In this document: one piece after another, positions 14,708-22,858 of the stretch | Layout: each line of letters starts with the position of its first letter | Position numbering within the stretch: position 1 is the first letter of the stretch | NCBI GenBank assembly: GCA_021286645.1 | Contig: JAJTBZ010000051.1 | Coordinates: 1 to 40,182 of the forward strand | DNA: 40,182 bases | DNA from: Ignavibacteria bacterium | GTDB lineage: Bacteria; Bacteroidota; Ignavibacteria; Ignavibacteriales; Ignavibacteriaceae | Direction of reading: 5' to 3' | Made by a program: the position numbers and the translations under genes | The notes under the pieces: generated by a model | What the model saw: the letters and a program-made list of their open reading frames with translations, nothing else | Database searches by the model: none | Told to the model about the DNA's origin: nothing

Positions 14708-17314
14708 TTATTTTAAAAATATCATTTTCTGAATTTGCCTGAAAGAGCCGGCACGTAATTCATAAAAATACGTCCCCGATGCCAGGCCGGTGGCATTAAA
14801 AGAGTACGAATGAGTGCCTGCTTCCAGTTTCGCGTTAACTAACTCGTGGACGAGCTGCCCCAGCATATTGTAAATTTTTAATGAAACATCCCGGGTTTCA
14901 TGAAGTGTAAATACAATTGTAGTTGCAGGGTTAAACGGATTCGGATAATTCTGCATCAGGCTGTCAAAAGTTACTTCCGATGGGTGTATTTCAATTGCCT
15001 GAACTGCCTGATTCAATATTGTTACCGGAGTTCCGGAGCTAACCGGCAGATTTAAAATTTTGCCATGAGTTGCTGCATCCTTAATAAGGTATTTACCGTG
15101 CAGCGAGGCGATAGTAACCGGATAGGCTGCACCGGTAATTTCAATAACAGGTATGGTATTTCCGGCAATAGAGGCTGCCGAAGTGCCGTTACTGAAACGT
15201 GCGTCAAAAATATCAGCTGGAGGCAGGGGCGGCAGCATAACTGTGTTTTCGGAAGGAGTGCCTCCGTTATAGAGATTCAGGGTGCTTGCATAGCCGCGTT
15301 TATCGGTTATTGTAATGCCTTCAGCGGATTGTGCTGAGTAAGTACCAGTACGGTTGAGAGCCTTCGATGACGCAAGATTAAGTGTTCCCGCCTGAGAAAC
15401 CCGTACCCAATATCCTTTACCCGGTTCCAACGTACTAACCTGGGTATATCCATTCGCGAATCCATAAAACCCTGAAGAGATTATATTTGCCGGGACAGTG
15501 GTAATAGAAGTAATAGGAACTGTTTGGTTAAATGGGCCGATTATATTCCACCCGGCATTTACGGGAATTATTTTTGAGCTTGGGACATTGCCGCAAATAG
15601 TGTTGCTGCCAATAGCGGGGTAGCGAACCCAATATCCTGCACCGTTTACAGTTGTAGTAGTAGTAACATAGCCATTATTATACGCGTACACGTTTGCGTT
15701 TGTAAGCGGAAATACTGAGTTAACAGCCATAGAGGAAGCAGTAAGAGGTACTGACGAAAGATTCCAGCCCGCGTTAAATGAAATATCCTTGCAGGGCTGC
15801 CCGCCGATAGTAAAAGTGCTGTCACTCGTATCAAAGACGAGGCTGTTTGAGGGGTTGCTGATACGGATTTTGCATTGTGCCGAGCTAATTGCGGGCACCT
15901 GCCAATTATATGTTGAGGGGCGTGCCGCAATAGAATCAATAATCGTGTTCCACGACGTTCCGTTATTGCTGGTATATTCAATTTTAACTTTTTGTAATAC
16001 TAAGGTTTCCCAGGTAATGGGGTAAATGGATCCCGGTTGCAGTGTTTCGCCTCCATTGGGGGTGAGCACGGAAACAATAAGTGAAGAAGAGAACGGTACA
16101 AAATATACTGTTCCGGCAAGCGAAGTATCAGCCTTATGAAAAACATGTTGTTCAATAGATGCGGAATCATAAACGCCCCAGTCATTTAGCTGCGCGTATA
16201 TATTGTTTGTACAGTTATTATATAAGTCAAATGGCTTGCCCGAGTGAGTATTCGCGCGGAATATATTATGTCCTTCTTCCAAAGGCGTGGCCGTTCCGGC
16301 AGTGCCAATATTGGGCTGGGGGCCGGCAACAATGTTTGAGCCGTTCTGTACCGTTATACCCCAATGGTTACCCGCAATAAAATTCCGTGCTATTCGCGGC
16401 GTATTGGAAGCGTTACCGGCTACGTTAACACCGCTGCCTGTGGTCATGAAATCAGTATTGATGTTATTGTTGTAGATAAGGTTATCGGTAATTGTAGCAG
16501 TTATGGTACCGCCTGCAAGCGCTATTCCATAACTGTTATTATATATTTCATTATTGGTAATTATTGCCGCTGATGAGGAGGAACCGGGAATAAGAGCCGA
16601 CACGCTTATACCGCCTGTTTTTATATTCGTGCTGCCATGAATTTTGTTATTCCGTATTATGGGAGAATTATCGCCCTGGGTTCCGACACTTATTTGGTTT
16701 TTTGCTGAAACATTCTGTGTGTTGTTATCGTAAATGTCATTACCTTCAATAACGGGGGATGAGGCCAGGGTCATGGTTATGCCATATTCATACGACCGGG
16801 CAATAATATTTCGGGCTATTAACGGGCTGGAATTGGAAAGATCGGCACCTCTGCGGCACTTGTAGACAAAATTATAGCTAAAAGTGGGGGAAGCGGCTAT
16901 TGCCCGTACTCCATAATACGCGTAACTGATGTTGCAATTAACCAACTTACATAGCGAATCAATACTTGAGTCATTAAACTTAAATCCCATATATGCGCCT
17001 GTGGAATCCGCATTGGGTGACGAGAATGTGATTCTGCTGGAATCGGTGCCAACTGCCCACAACGCGCCATTTACTTCAAAACCGGCAGTTGTTGCAGTAA
17101 ACATAACCGTGCTGCCTTTGGGCACTTTTATAAAATCGTTCGCGGAAATAGTTACCAAAGCATTAATAGTATAATTACCGTTATTACCGGTTACCACGCC
17201 GCCTGAATTGGCGACTAAACTGTCAAGTGTCCATACCACTCCGTTACCCGGGGTTGTATATTGCCCATACATTACCAGGGTAAAGAAGAATAAAAGTGTA
17301 CATAATTTTTTCAT
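14708..17314 (-). CDS. Secreted right-handed beta-helix protein with T9SS sorting domain
   Basis: An 868-residue exported protein with signal peptide KKLCTLLFFFTLVMYGQ. Residues about 60-390 form a parallel beta-helix (NosD/pectate-lyase-like), seen as repeated NIISRSYEYGI, NDIYDN, NKIHGS, NEIYNNSYGIAL and NLIYNNNI turns. An Ig-like segment, LTPNGGETLQPGSIYPITWE, lies at about 418-437. Then come two GWN...GYWVR repeats starting near 513 and 586, a domain with PPLPPADIFDARFSNG, and a type IX sorting domain from about 780 (NYPNPFNPATTIVF to the Lys end). AAGGA 7 bases before the ATG at 17314 fixes the start over the ATG at 17320. No catalytic residues are recognisable; beta-helices often bind or cleave polysaccharides. 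The last 350 residues are shared with the metalloprotease at 24725. Confidence 0.85.
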   Translation of the reverse strand: MKKLCTLLFFFTLVMYGQYTTPGNGVVWTLDSLVANSGGVVTGNNGNYTINALVTISANDFIKVPKGSTVMFTATTAGFEVNGALWAVGTDSSRITFSSPNADSTGAYMGFKFNDSSIDSLCKLVNCNISYAYYGVRAIAASPTFSYNFVYKCRRGADLSNSSPLIARNIIARSYEYGITMTLASSPVIEGNDIYDNNTQNVSAKNQISVGTQGDNSPIIRNNKIHGSTNIKTGGISVSALIPGSSSSAAIITNNEIYNNSYGIALAGGTITATITDNLIYNNNINTDFMTTGSGVNVAGNASNTPRIARNFIAGNHWGITVQNGSNIVAGPQPNIGTAGTATPLEEGHNIFRANTHSGKPFDLYNNCTNNIYAQLNDWGVYDSASIEQHVFHKADTSLAGTVYFVPFSSSLIVSVLTPNGGETLQPGSIYPITWETLVLQKVKIEYTSNNGTSWNTIIDSIAARPSTYNWQVPAISSAQCKIRISNPSNSLVFDTSDSTFTIGGQPCKDISFNAGWNLSSVPLTASSMAVNSVFPLTNANVYAYNNGYVTTTTTVNGAGYWVRYPAIGSNTICGNVPSSKIIPVNAGWNIIGPFNQTVPITSITTVPANIISSGFYGFANGYTQVSTLEPGKGYWVRVSQAGTLNLASSKALNRTGTYSAQSAEGITITDKRGYASTLNLYNGGTPSENTVMLPPLPPADIFDARFSNGTSAASIAGNTIPVIEITGAAYPVTIASLHGKYLIKDAATHGKILNLPVSSGTPVTILNQAVQAIEIHPSEVTFDSLMQNYPNPFNPATTIVFTLHETRDVSLKIYNMLGQLVHELVNAKLEAGTHSYSFNATGLASGTYFYELRAGSFRQIQKMIFLK

Positions 17315-17344
17315 ATACATATCCTTATATAATAAAACACGTGC

Positions 17345-17359
17345 GCCCGGAAACCGGGC
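17345..17359 (-). terminator. Short GC hairpin after the NlpC/P60 gene
   Basis: GCCCGG and CCGGGC pair perfectly around an AAA loop in the 48-base gap between the NlpC/P60 stop and the beta-helix gene. On the minus strand a T-rich stretch begins only after several more bases, so termination may be partial. Confidence 0.45.
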
Positions 17360-17362
17360 AGA

Positions 17363-18166
17363 TTATTTTCGTGCAGCCCTGCGAATAGTTATTGAACCAC
17401 GCTCGGCAAATTCCGTTAGTGCGAGCTCGGCAGGGACGGGTGCAAAATTGTGTTTCGGGAGAACAAATCCTCCCGATTCTATATAATACGGTTTTTCATC
17501 GATAAAAAGAATAATGCCGAAATGCCCTTTCTTCCCAACGAGGTCACCAGGTTGAAGTTTCTCGATTTCGGCAGGCATCGGCTTGCTACCCTTTGGGATA
17601 GAAAAAACTACTGTTCCCAGTTCGGCAAGTTCTTCGGTGTCGGGCCGGTAATTATTGTTCCCGCCTTTAAGTCCCCCACGCAACCGGAAGGAGTGTTTCC
17701 TTGAATAATTGCGTAAACCCATCGAAGAGAAAAGTGCGTGGGGTGATTCAGGTTTTACCAACTTGCTGAAAACAGCCAATTCATAACCGGCAGTAACAAA
17801 ACCCGAGCAGTCAAGTCCGTATTTATATTTATGCCGTACACCGGTAATTTGCGGGTCGTCCAGATCAAGGATATCGCCGCCCCAGCGGTAGAATTGTTTC
17901 CCCAATTGATTTTGGTATACGGAAAATACTTTTAGTGATATGCGGTTTATGCATTCAGCAGGCGAAAGGTGCGTAAGTTCGGCGCGGTGCTCTTCAATCC
18001 AGGGTAGTAGAATTCTTGATACAATATCGCGGTTCCGCGTTTTGTAGCCTGGTACAATATGCCCATGCAAACGAACCGATACAACACGGGAGAGCGAATC
18101 GCGGGAGAAGCAATTGGGCGATGAAACAGTATCGGCGCCAATTATTTCCGCGGTTATAAAAAGCAA
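17363..18166 (-). CDS. NlpC/P60-family cysteine peptidase, probable cell-wall hydrolase
   Basis: About 267 residues from a TTG start. The C-terminal half carries NlpC/P60 features: FYRWGGDI at 92-99, the catalytic Cys120 in YGLDCSGFVTAG, the QPGDLVGKKGHFGIIL block with catalytic His215, and the following strand PYYIESGG that normally holds the third polar residue. Such enzymes cleave peptide bonds in peptidoglycan stems. The 5' end is odd. In-frame codons upstream of the TTG encode RIVFRLFCAVLLFITAEIIGA, which looks like a signal peptide, back to a stop near 18230, but contain no ATG or GTG. Either translation starts at a rare codon, or the TTG start gives a shortened signal, or there is a sequence error. 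It is upstream of the secreted beta-helix gene on the same strand. Confidence 0.75.
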   Translation of the reverse strand: MLFITAEIIGADTVSSPNCFSRDSLSRVVSVRLHGHIVPGYKTRNRDIVSRILLPWIEEHRAELTHLSPAECINRISLKVFSVYQNQLGKQFYRWGGDILDLDDPQITGVRHKYKYGLDCSGFVTAGYELAVFSKLVKPESPHALFSSMGLRNYSRKHSFRLRGGLKGGNNNYRPDTEELAELGTVVFSIPKGSKPMPAEIEKLQPGDLVGKKGHFGIILFIDEKPYYIESGGFVLPKHNFAPVPAELALTEFAERGSITIRRAARK

Positions 18167-18332
18167 TACAGCACAGAAGAGCCGGAAAACGATACGGGAA
18201 CCTCTTAAACAATGATTCGATAGTAACTACGGTGCAAATTTACTGTATAATAGCGTGTGGAACAAGTATTGCGAATTTTGTAAATTAGATGTATGGATAT
18301 TATTCAATCCGGCACTTTTTATAAGGAATATC

Positions 18333-19022
18333 ATGGCACGTGTATTAATAGTAGATGATGAACCCAACATGCGCTTAGGGTTACAGGATAACCTTGATTT
18401 CGAAGGCTATGAAGTAGATACTGCCGAAAACGGAAGGGAAGGCCTGGAAAAAATTCTTAAAAACGGGTACGATATAATTCTTCTTGATGTTATGATGCCT
18501 GAATTGCCGGGTTTTGAAGTATGTAAAAAAGCGCGAAGCGCGGGGATAAATACTCCAATTATTTTTCTTACCGCTAAAGGAGAGGAAATAGACCGTGTTT
18601 TAGGGCTTGAGTTAGGGGCCGATGATTATATTACCAAACCTTTCAGCGTTCGGGAACTGCTTGCCCGAATAAAAGCTATATTACGCCGTGCGGAGAGTTC
18701 TGCTCCCGAAGCCACGGGTGCCGGGGTACTGATCGGGAAGATGCAGGTCGATTTCAGGCTGCTCCGGGCAACGGTAAAAGGAAAGCCCGTTACCTTATCC
18801 CATAAAGAATTCGAGATTCTGGAGTACCTGTATAAACATCGGAATGGAATAGTGAGCAGGGATGATTTATTGACGAATATCTGGGGTTACGATGAAAACC
18901 CTTCAACCAGAACTGTCGATAATTTTATTGTTAAACTGCGTCAGAAACTTGAAAAGGACGCGAATCATCCTCAGGTAATAATTACCGTCCATGGAACAGG
19001 GTATAAGCTGATTACTGAATAA
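18333..19022 (+). CDS. OmpR/PhoB-family response regulator
   Basis: A 229-residue two-domain regulator. The receiver domain has acidic residues D8-D9, phosphoacceptor D52 (LLDVMMP), switch Thr80 (FLTAKG) and Lys102 (YITKPF). Residues about 130-229 form the winged-helix OmpR-type DNA-binding domain, with LSHKEFEILEYL, GIVSRDDLL, RTVDNFIVKLRQKLE and the closing TVHGTGYKLI. The ATG at 18333 has AAGGA upstream and starts the canonical ARVLIVDDEPN strand; the longer in-frame reading from 18255 adds a non-conserved leader. No histidine kinase gene is adjacent, so it is an orphan regulator here, although two kinases lie elsewhere in the window. A terminator follows its stop codon. Confidence 0.92.
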   Translation: MARVLIVDDEPNMRLGLQDNLDFEGYEVDTAENGREGLEKILKNGYDIILLDVMMPELPGFEVCKKARSAGINTPIIFLTAKGEEIDRVLGLELGADDYITKPFSVRELLARIKAILRRAESSAPEATGAGVLIGKMQVDFRLLRATVKGKPVTLSHKEFEILEYLYKHRNGIVSRDDLLTNIWGYDENPSTRTVDNFIVKLRQKLEKDANHPQVIITVHGTGYKLITE

Positions 19023-19025
19023 ATC

Positions 19026-19065
19026 GGCAGGCAGCGGAACTTACGTGCCGTGCCAACTGTTTTTA
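19026..19065 (+). terminator. Terminator after response-regulator gene
   Basis: GGCAGGCA (19026-19033) pairs with TGCCGTGCC (19046-19054) leaving a single bulged G, and a T-run begins at 19060. Confidence 0.65.
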
Positions 19066-19098
19066 TATTCAGATTAAAATATCTTTTTTAACCGAAAT

Positions 19099-19116
19099 AT
19101 TCGTATTTTTACGAAT
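19099..19116. promoter_or_regulatory. Perfect 7-bp dyad, operator candidate
   Basis: ATTCGTATTTTTACGAAT is an exact inverted repeat: 7-bp arms around TTTT. It lies about 130 bases before the TM1266-like gene and after the upstream terminator, so it sits where the operon promoter should be. Its size and symmetry fit a dimeric repressor or activator such as a CRP/FNR-type or metal-responsive regulator, but no protein can be named. Confidence 0.45.
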
Positions 19117-19167
19117 CTAATTAACAGATTTGTGTAATCCTAAGATGAAGGAGTCTTCTGACATTGA

Positions 19168-19232
19168 GGGACGTGCCGAACTTCTGCCTCTACGTTTGTA
19201 CATCGTTGGACAGACCGCACCATCCCGTTTTT
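19168..19232 (+). promoter_or_regulatory. Terminator-like leader hairpin before the TM1266/TonB operon
   Basis: GGGA (19168-19171) and GTGC (19173-19176) can pair with TCCC (19223-19226) and GCAC (19217-19220), enclosing about 40 bases, and five T follow at once at 19228-19232. The element ends 17 bases before the start codon, and a smaller hairpin GAAG-GAGT-CTTC lies at 19147-19158. This could be an attenuator or part of a riboswitch. I could not match it to the conserved cores of cobalamin, TPP, FMN or SAM riboswitches. Confidence 0.3.
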
Positions 19233-19248
19233 CTACAACGTCAATATT

Positions 19249-19497
19249 ATGGAAAAACGTTATCACACCATTACTATCAGTGTTTTTGAAAGAGATACTG
19301 TTTACCAGAAAGTTAGTGAAGTATTACATCACTATGCTGACAGTATTCTTTTACGTACCGGATACCCAATCCGAGAAAAAAATTTCGCTATCATCTTTCT
19401 TATTGTTGAAATGACTACCGATGAAGCGGGCGCGCTTAGCGGCAAGCTGGGCCAAATAAAAAATGTTAAAGTGAGTTCAACAACGATTAAGCTATAA
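19249..19497 (+). CDS. TM1266-type ACT-like putative regulator (iron-only hydrogenase system family)
   Basis: An 82-residue protein that closely follows the pattern of the TM1266 family: MEKRYHTITISVFERDTVYQKVSEVLH at the start, ILLRTGYPIREKNFAIIFLIVE in the middle, and GALSGKLGQIKNVKV near the end. The fold is a ferredoxin-like ACT domain, similar to the ligand-binding half of NikR. Family members usually sit by [FeFe]-hydrogenase or hydrogenase-maturation genes and are thought to be regulatory. Here no hydrogenase gene is visible; instead a TonB-dependent receptor starts 8 bases downstream, pointing to a role tied to metal or cofactor uptake. Another frame open from 19130 overlaps it but has no recognisable pattern. 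Confidence 0.75.
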   Translation: MEKRYHTITISVFERDTVYQKVSEVLHHYADSILLRTGYPIREKNFAIIFLIVEMTTDEAGALSGKLGQIKNVKVSSTTIKL

Positions 19498-19505
19498 GGA
19501 TTGTT

Positions 19506-21821
19506 ATGAAAAAGTTTACCTACTTTATTTTACTACTAATTAGTTTTACAACAGTAGGCTATGCCCAGGGATTTAGCCTGCATGGAGCCGTAACCGATTA
19601 TGAATCAGGCAAAGGGCTTCCCGATGTAAATATAACCGCTATTGAAAATAATACCGTCGCCCTTACGGCAATAGATGGAAGTTTCTCATTTGCTAAATTA
19701 ACCGGAACGCAATGTAAATTACGATTTGAAAAGTTGGGCTATCGGCCGGTTGTTCTTGCAGTGGCGGCATCTGAAGCTTCCGCCGCAATTAAGGTACAAA
19801 TGCATCCCGCAACCCTTTCATTTGGCGAGGTGACAGTTTCCAGTACCCGTTATAACGAGTTAATGAAAGAAACCCCTATATCATTGGAAGTAATTGACCG
19901 TAACCAGATAAGTAATAGCAGCGCGCTCGGAATTACGGAGGCTCTGCAACATCAACCGGGTTTGGCACTTGTTCGCGATGGCCTATGGGGCGAGGATATT
20001 AACATACGTGGATTAAGCAGGCAAAATGTCGTAACACTTATTGATGGAAACAGGGTGGAGACAGCCTCGAACCATGCTGCAAGTCTTTCCCTTATTGATG
20101 TAGCAGATATTGATCATGTTGAAGTTATTAAAGGCGGTGTATCTTCACTCTATGGCACAGGTGCTACCGGTGGTGTAGTTAGTATATCAACAAAAAAAGG
20201 CGCGTTCACCGATAAATTCCTGGTCTCGGGTTCGGTTATTAGCGGTTATAACAGTGTTAATAACGGTGTTAGCGGCTATACATCGCTTTCTGCCTCAAGC
20301 AATAGCTGGTTCGCCCGTTTATCCATTGCTCAGAGGGAAGGTGAAAATGCCTACACCCCCGATGGTACATTGCCAAACAGCCACTTTCGGGATAATAATT
20401 ACGCGGGGTCTTTTGGTTATAAAATCGCAGACAATCATCAGGTCGTGTTTGATTATCAGCGGTACGCCGGTTATGATATCGGAATACCGGGAGGAAAAAC
20501 TTTTCCGGCAGCGGCAATTGCCCGCTACCCGCTTACCACGAGAGAAATGTACAACTTAGAGTATAAGGTACAGAATCTGTTGCCCGGTATGGCAAATGCA
20601 TCATTAAAGGCTTTTAAGCAGGAAATCTATCGCGGTGTTGAAACGGTGGTAACCACACCTGCCCAGACAGCAGTTGCCACACCGTACGCTACCCATAAAA
20701 CGTATGGATTCCAGCTTAATACGGATTGGGTTACCGGTGCCGATTATCACCTTACTGCCGGTATCGATGTATGGCAGCGTGAATATGCCGGCTTCCGGGT
20801 GCAAAAAATTACAACGGCTACTACGTATAAAGAAATTGGTAGTTACCCGGTACCGAATTCAAAATATGGCAGCGGTGGCGTATATGCCCAGCAGGAAATG
20901 AGTTTCTTCGATAAGAAATTGAAACTTAATGTGGGCGCCCGATATGATTTGATTCATATTACAAACGATGATGCGATTTACCCGGTTTATGCAACGCAAA
21001 ATGGCCTGCCACTTTCCTTCCCTGCTTCCACGGTGGCGCTGCAGTCATTCTACAGTTCTACTCATGACGACAGATCATGGAGTGCGAATTTTGGCGCAAT
21101 TTACAAATTGTTCCCGGAAATTGATGCGGTTTTTAACGCTGCCCACGCGTTTCGTTCTCCTGTTCTCGAAGAGCGGTTCCAGTTTATTCAGAATGGCGGG
21201 GCAAATTCACCCACCTATCTCGGTAATCCAAATCTTTCACCGGAAAAAGGTAACTTCTTCGATTTGGGTGTGCGGGTGTATAAACCCGAATTTACCGTTA
21301 AGGTAACCGGTTTCTATAATTTCTTTACCGATCTGGTAATGGATTCACAGATAGGCACACTGTTATATCAAAAGACGAATATTGGTGAAGCCAGAATTTA
21401 TGGTGCGGAAGTAGCGGGAGAAGTGAGTCCGCTTAAAAACACTATAGTGTACGCGAATGCAGCATATACACGAGGCGAGGATACAAAAAATCATGCGGCG
21501 CTTGGCCAAATTGCACCATGCAACGGGGAGATAGGCGCGAAATATAATGTAAGTAATACCGCTACCGTTGACCTGGCTATGGTATTCTTCTCGACACAGA
21601 ATAATTATGCTGCCGATGAAGCCCGCACACCAGGCTACACATTGTATAATCTGTATGCATCATCAAGAGAATTGGATTTCATGGCGCTACACGTTAAGTT
21701 ATCTGCCGGCTTCGAAAATATTTTTAATAAATCGTACAGAAATCATTTTTCTACCTACCGGAGTGCAATAAAAAGCGAGCCGGGGAGAAATGCATTTGTG
21801 AAAATTGAAATTCACTGGTAA
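19506..21821 (+). CDS. TonB-dependent outer-membrane receptor
   Basis: A 771-residue receptor. After signal peptide KKFTYFILLLISFTTVGYAQ comes a carboxypeptidase-regulatory-like domain (about 24-105: GAVTDYESGKGLPDVNI, IDGSFSFAKL). The plug domain is at about 115-235, with EALQHQPGLALVRDG, INIRGLSRQNVVTLIDGNRVE, and IDHVEVIKGGVSSLYGTGATGGVVSI. A 22-strand-type barrel follows, including FRSPVLEERFQF, NPNLSPEKGNFFDLGV and a C-terminal strand ending EIHW. The plug resembles BtuB/FepA-class receptors more than SusC-class ones. AAGGA upstream supports the ATG at 19506. It is 8 bases downstream of the TM1266-like gene and 11 bases before an EamA permease, so the three probably form one operon. Substrate unknown; metal chelates or a corrinoid are reasonable candidates. 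Confidence 0.9.
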   Translation: MKKFTYFILLLISFTTVGYAQGFSLHGAVTDYESGKGLPDVNITAIENNTVALTAIDGSFSFAKLTGTQCKLRFEKLGYRPVVLAVAASEASAAIKVQMHPATLSFGEVTVSSTRYNELMKETPISLEVIDRNQISNSSALGITEALQHQPGLALVRDGLWGEDINIRGLSRQNVVTLIDGNRVETASNHAASLSLIDVADIDHVEVIKGGVSSLYGTGATGGVVSISTKKGAFTDKFLVSGSVISGYNSVNNGVSGYTSLSASSNSWFARLSIAQREGENAYTPDGTLPNSHFRDNNYAGSFGYKIADNHQVVFDYQRYAGYDIGIPGGKTFPAAAIARYPLTTREMYNLEYKVQNLLPGMANASLKAFKQEIYRGVETVVTTPAQTAVATPYATHKTYGFQLNTDWVTGADYHLTAGIDVWQREYAGFRVQKITTATTYKEIGSYPVPNSKYGSGGVYAQQEMSFFDKKLKLNVGARYDLIHITNDDAIYPVYATQNGLPLSFPASTVALQSFYSSTHDDRSWSANFGAIYKLFPEIDAVFNAAHAFRSPVLEERFQFIQNGGANSPTYLGNPNLSPEKGNFFDLGVRVYKPEFTVKVTGFYNFFTDLVMDSQIGTLLYQKTNIGEARIYGAEVAGEVSPLKNTIVYANAAYTRGEDTKNHAALGQIAPCNGEIGAKYNVSNTATVDLAMVFFSTQNNYAADEARTPGYTLYNLYASSRELDFMALHVKLSAGFENIFNKSYRNHFSTYRSAIKSEPGRNAFVKIEIHW

Positions 21822-21832
21822 GGGAATAATTC

Positions 21833-22714
21833 ATGAACTGGTTCCTGATAGCGCTTATTTCCGCTTTGCTTTCGGCAGCCGCGGCGGTAACGCAAAAAAA
21901 AGTACTATTCAAAATGGAATCAATCGCGTTCGCGTTTTGGATTTCCGTGCTTAATGTTGTTTTCTCAATCCCGTTTTTTATTCAAACTGATATGCAAACG
22001 GTAAACAACATGGCGCTGCTTCTTTTATTCGTAAAGTCTGTTATGGGCGCCGTTTCATTTTTATGTATAATGCACGCGCTTAAGAATATGGAAATCAGCG
22101 GGGCTCTGCCTTTAATGGTACTGACACCCGGGCTGGTTGCAATTTTTGCATTCCTTTTGCTTGGCGATACACTGCGCCCTGTACAGGTTGGCGGACTGGT
22201 TATGCTGTTGGCAGGGACATATGTATTAGAAATGCGGCCCGGTCAGTCACTGGCTGAACCTTTTATGGTATTTGCCAAATCGAAGTATCATTATTACATA
22301 GTAACCGCGCTTGTATTGTTTACTGCTACTTCGTTATTAGATAAGTTATTACTCGGTAGATATAAAATGCCCGCGCCCGCAATGATGTCATTTCAGCAGG
22401 TGTTTTATCTGTTGGTGATAGCGGTAGTATATATATATTCGAATATCAGGACTAAGGGGCAGGAGCTAAAGAAAACTACCCGCCAGATGGTTCCCTGGCT
22501 TATAGCTATCGCGTTATTTACTTTAGGTTACCGCTACACCCAGATTATGGCAATAAAAATTGCTCCTGTAGGAGCAGTACTGGCAGTTAAAAGAATATCG
22601 GTGTTCATTGCTGCTATTTCGGGTGGAAAGTTATTTAATGAATCTAACCGCAAGCAAAAAGCTTTTGCTACTGCAATAATGGTTATCGGCGCAATAATGA
22701 TAATGGAAGATTAG
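21833..22714 (+). CDS. EamA/DMT-superfamily transporter
   Basis: A 293-residue protein with about ten hydrophobic helices and the two-fold EamA repeat: the first half has ALKNMEISGALPLMVLTPGLVAIFAFLLLGD and the second IKIAPVGAVLAVKRISVFIAAISGGKLF, the typical helix 4 to 5 and 9 to 10 signatures. Such proteins move small metabolites, amino acids or nucleotide sugars across the inner membrane. It starts 11 bases after the TonB receptor with GGAA in front, and a strong terminator follows, so it is the last gene of that operon. It could be the inner-membrane step or an exporter coupled to the same substrate. The family is clear; the substrate is not. Confidence 0.85.
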   Translation: MNWFLIALISALLSAAAAVTQKKVLFKMESIAFAFWISVLNVVFSIPFFIQTDMQTVNNMALLLLFVKSVMGAVSFLCIMHALKNMEISGALPLMVLTPGLVAIFAFLLLGDTLRPVQVGGLVMLLAGTYVLEMRPGQSLAEPFMVFAKSKYHYYIVTALVLFTATSLLDKLLLGRYKMPAPAMMSFQQVFYLLVIAVVYIYSNIRTKGQELKKTTRQMVPWLIAIALFTLGYRYTQIMAIKIAPVGAVLAVKRISVFIAAISGGKLFNESNRKQKAFATAIMVIGAIMIMED

Positions 22715-22741
22715 CCGGTTACCGGTTATTCGGCTTATATT

Positions 22742-22775
22742 AAGCGTTGTCGGTATTCCGGCAACGCTTTTTTAT
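22742..22775 (+). terminator. Rho-independent terminator of the TM1266/TonB/EamA operon
   Basis: AAGCGTTGTCGG pairs with CCGGCAACGCTT (one G-T wobble) around a TATT loop, followed by a T-run. Confidence 0.9.
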
Positions 22776-22858
22776 TGTATATAGGGAGTAAAATTTTGGT
22801 TTATAGAAGATTCCCAAATTATGTAACTTATTGTTTTACTAAGATAATTTTCGGGTTA

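Noticed and set aside
14708-17314. Signs of transposon, phage or CRISPR repeats in the beta-helix gene region
   Set aside because: The repeated segments are beta-helix turns at protein level with differing DNA, and no terminal inverted repeats, transposase or spacer structure is present.
19117-19248. Assignment of the leader to a known riboswitch (cobalamin, TPP, FMN, SAM)
   Set aside because: The conserved cores of these classes are not found; only a generic terminator-like hairpin is visible.
19130-19414. An open frame of 94 codons overlapping the TM1266-like gene
   Set aside because: It has no recognisable protein pattern, and the frame at 19249 matches a known family along its whole length. 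This stretch is better explained as leader plus the TM1266-like gene.
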